Of a stretch of DNA of 41,063 bases, positions 40,623-41,063 are shown piece by piece. The DNA lies in assembly GCF_000611645.1 (NCBI RefSeq), contig NW_014013506.1:1-41063 (forward strand), written 5' to 3'. Source of the DNA: Monoraphidium neglectum. Its lineage: Eukaryota > Chlorophyta > Chlorophyceae > Sphaeropleales > Selenastraceae. Every line of letters begins with the position of its first letter. Positions within the stretch are counted from its first letter, which is position 1. Below the pieces are notes generated by a model, which had not been told where the DNA came from, did not search any database, and worked only from the letters and a program-made list of their open reading frames with translations. The position numbers were made by a program, and so were the translations under genes.

Positions 40623-41063
40623 CTAAGGCGGCGGCGGCGGAAACACAATTCGCGCGCCGCCACGCGACCTGTGATCCCCAGATGAACGCGGCGGCGGCAG
40701 CAGCTGTTCCTCCGTCGCTGTGCCCGCGCCCTGCCCTGGCCCCTCGGTGCCGCCCGCAGAACTCCGCCCTGCGTCCGCCGCCGCCGGGCTGCCGCCGCCG
40801 GCACGCCCGCCTACCCGCTGGCCACCGCCAGAGGGAGACACGCCGCCCTCGCTGCTGGCGCGCGGGGGCCGCTCACCGCTCGCCTCGGGGCGCGGCTGAA
40901 TGGCCGCGCCCCTGCTGGCGCCGGGGGACCCGCTGCGCCCCCGGCTGACGCTGCGGCTGCGACTGCGGCTTCTCAAGTCCCCAGCATCGCGCCGCTGCTG
41001 CGCCTCCGCCCCGCGCGGCTCGCGCCCGCGCTCGCCGCCGCCGCGGCGGTCGCCGCCCGCGCC
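40623..41063 (-). CDS. RS-domain protein, C-terminal exon (partial, 5' part beyond right edge)
   Basis: Open frame from the window edge to TAG at 40623-40625, 146 codons. Arg/Gly-rich sequence (GGDRRGGGERGRE) is followed by RSRSRSRSVSRGRSGSP and a long Ser/Gly/Pro/Ala-rich tail ending IVFPPPPP. RS dipeptides are typical of SR splicing factors and related RNA-binding proteins in nuclear speckles; no RRM is visible because the N-terminal part is outside. The frame has no in-frame ATG in the window, so it is a downstream exon. Function is inferred from composition only. Confidence 0.6.
   Translation of the reverse strand, partial: GAGGDRRGGGERGREPRGAEAQQRRDAGDLRSRSRSRSVSRGRSGSPGASRGAAIQPRPEASGERPPRASSEGGVSPSGGGQRVGGRAGGGSPAAADAGRSSAGGTEGPGQGAGTATEEQLLPPPRSSGDHRSRGGARIVFPPPPP

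Overview
The window looks like nuclear DNA of a green alga, probably a chlorophycean. Coding sequence is very GC-rich and genes are broken by many short introns with GTGAGT, GTGCGC or GTGGGC-type 5' splice sites and GCAG acceptors. (CAG)n tracts occur in exons and introns, (CA)n tracts in introns, and a TGTAA-type poly(A) signal lies behind at least one gene. A complete CEP290 gene implies a lineage that builds cilia. All gene models were assembled by hand from reading frames, splice sites and family motifs. Exon phases close without frameshift in every model.

Layout, left to right: (1) 1-7235, minus: FANCM-type DNA translocase/helicase, 3' end cut by the window edge. (2) 8452-10617, minus: two-domain FEX/CrcB fluoride exporter. 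(3) 10970-14759, minus: patatin-like acyl hydrolase (PNPLA type) with a likely organelle-targeting peptide and a 14-nt microexon. (4) 16176-35010, minus: a giant CEP290 homologue (ciliary transition zone), modelled as 49 exons and 2,627 residues; the extreme N-terminus is unresolved. (5) 35652-36358: a non-autonomous DNA transposon with 24-bp perfect terminal inverted repeats, in the divergent promoter region between CEP290 and the next gene. (6) 36779-40047, plus: EamA/DMT-family transporter (SLC35G-like) with a long Ala/Gln-rich tail. (7) 40623-41063, minus: 3' end of an RS-domain (splicing-factor-like) protein, cut by the right edge.

The genes are unrelated housekeeping or ciliary genes rather than a pathway cluster: genome maintenance, fluoride detoxification, lipid hydrolysis, cilium assembly, transport and RNA processing. 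I do not see an evident new multi-gene system. The most unusual content is structural: a perfect (AGC)40 tract ten bases inside a CEP290 intron, a 50-bp tandem duplication that copies a 5' splice site, recurrent GC-AG introns, the terminal-inverted-repeat element, a PCNA-binding-like motif in a polyQ-rich FANCM N-terminus, and a fluoride channel whose second half lacks the first F-box phenylalanine.
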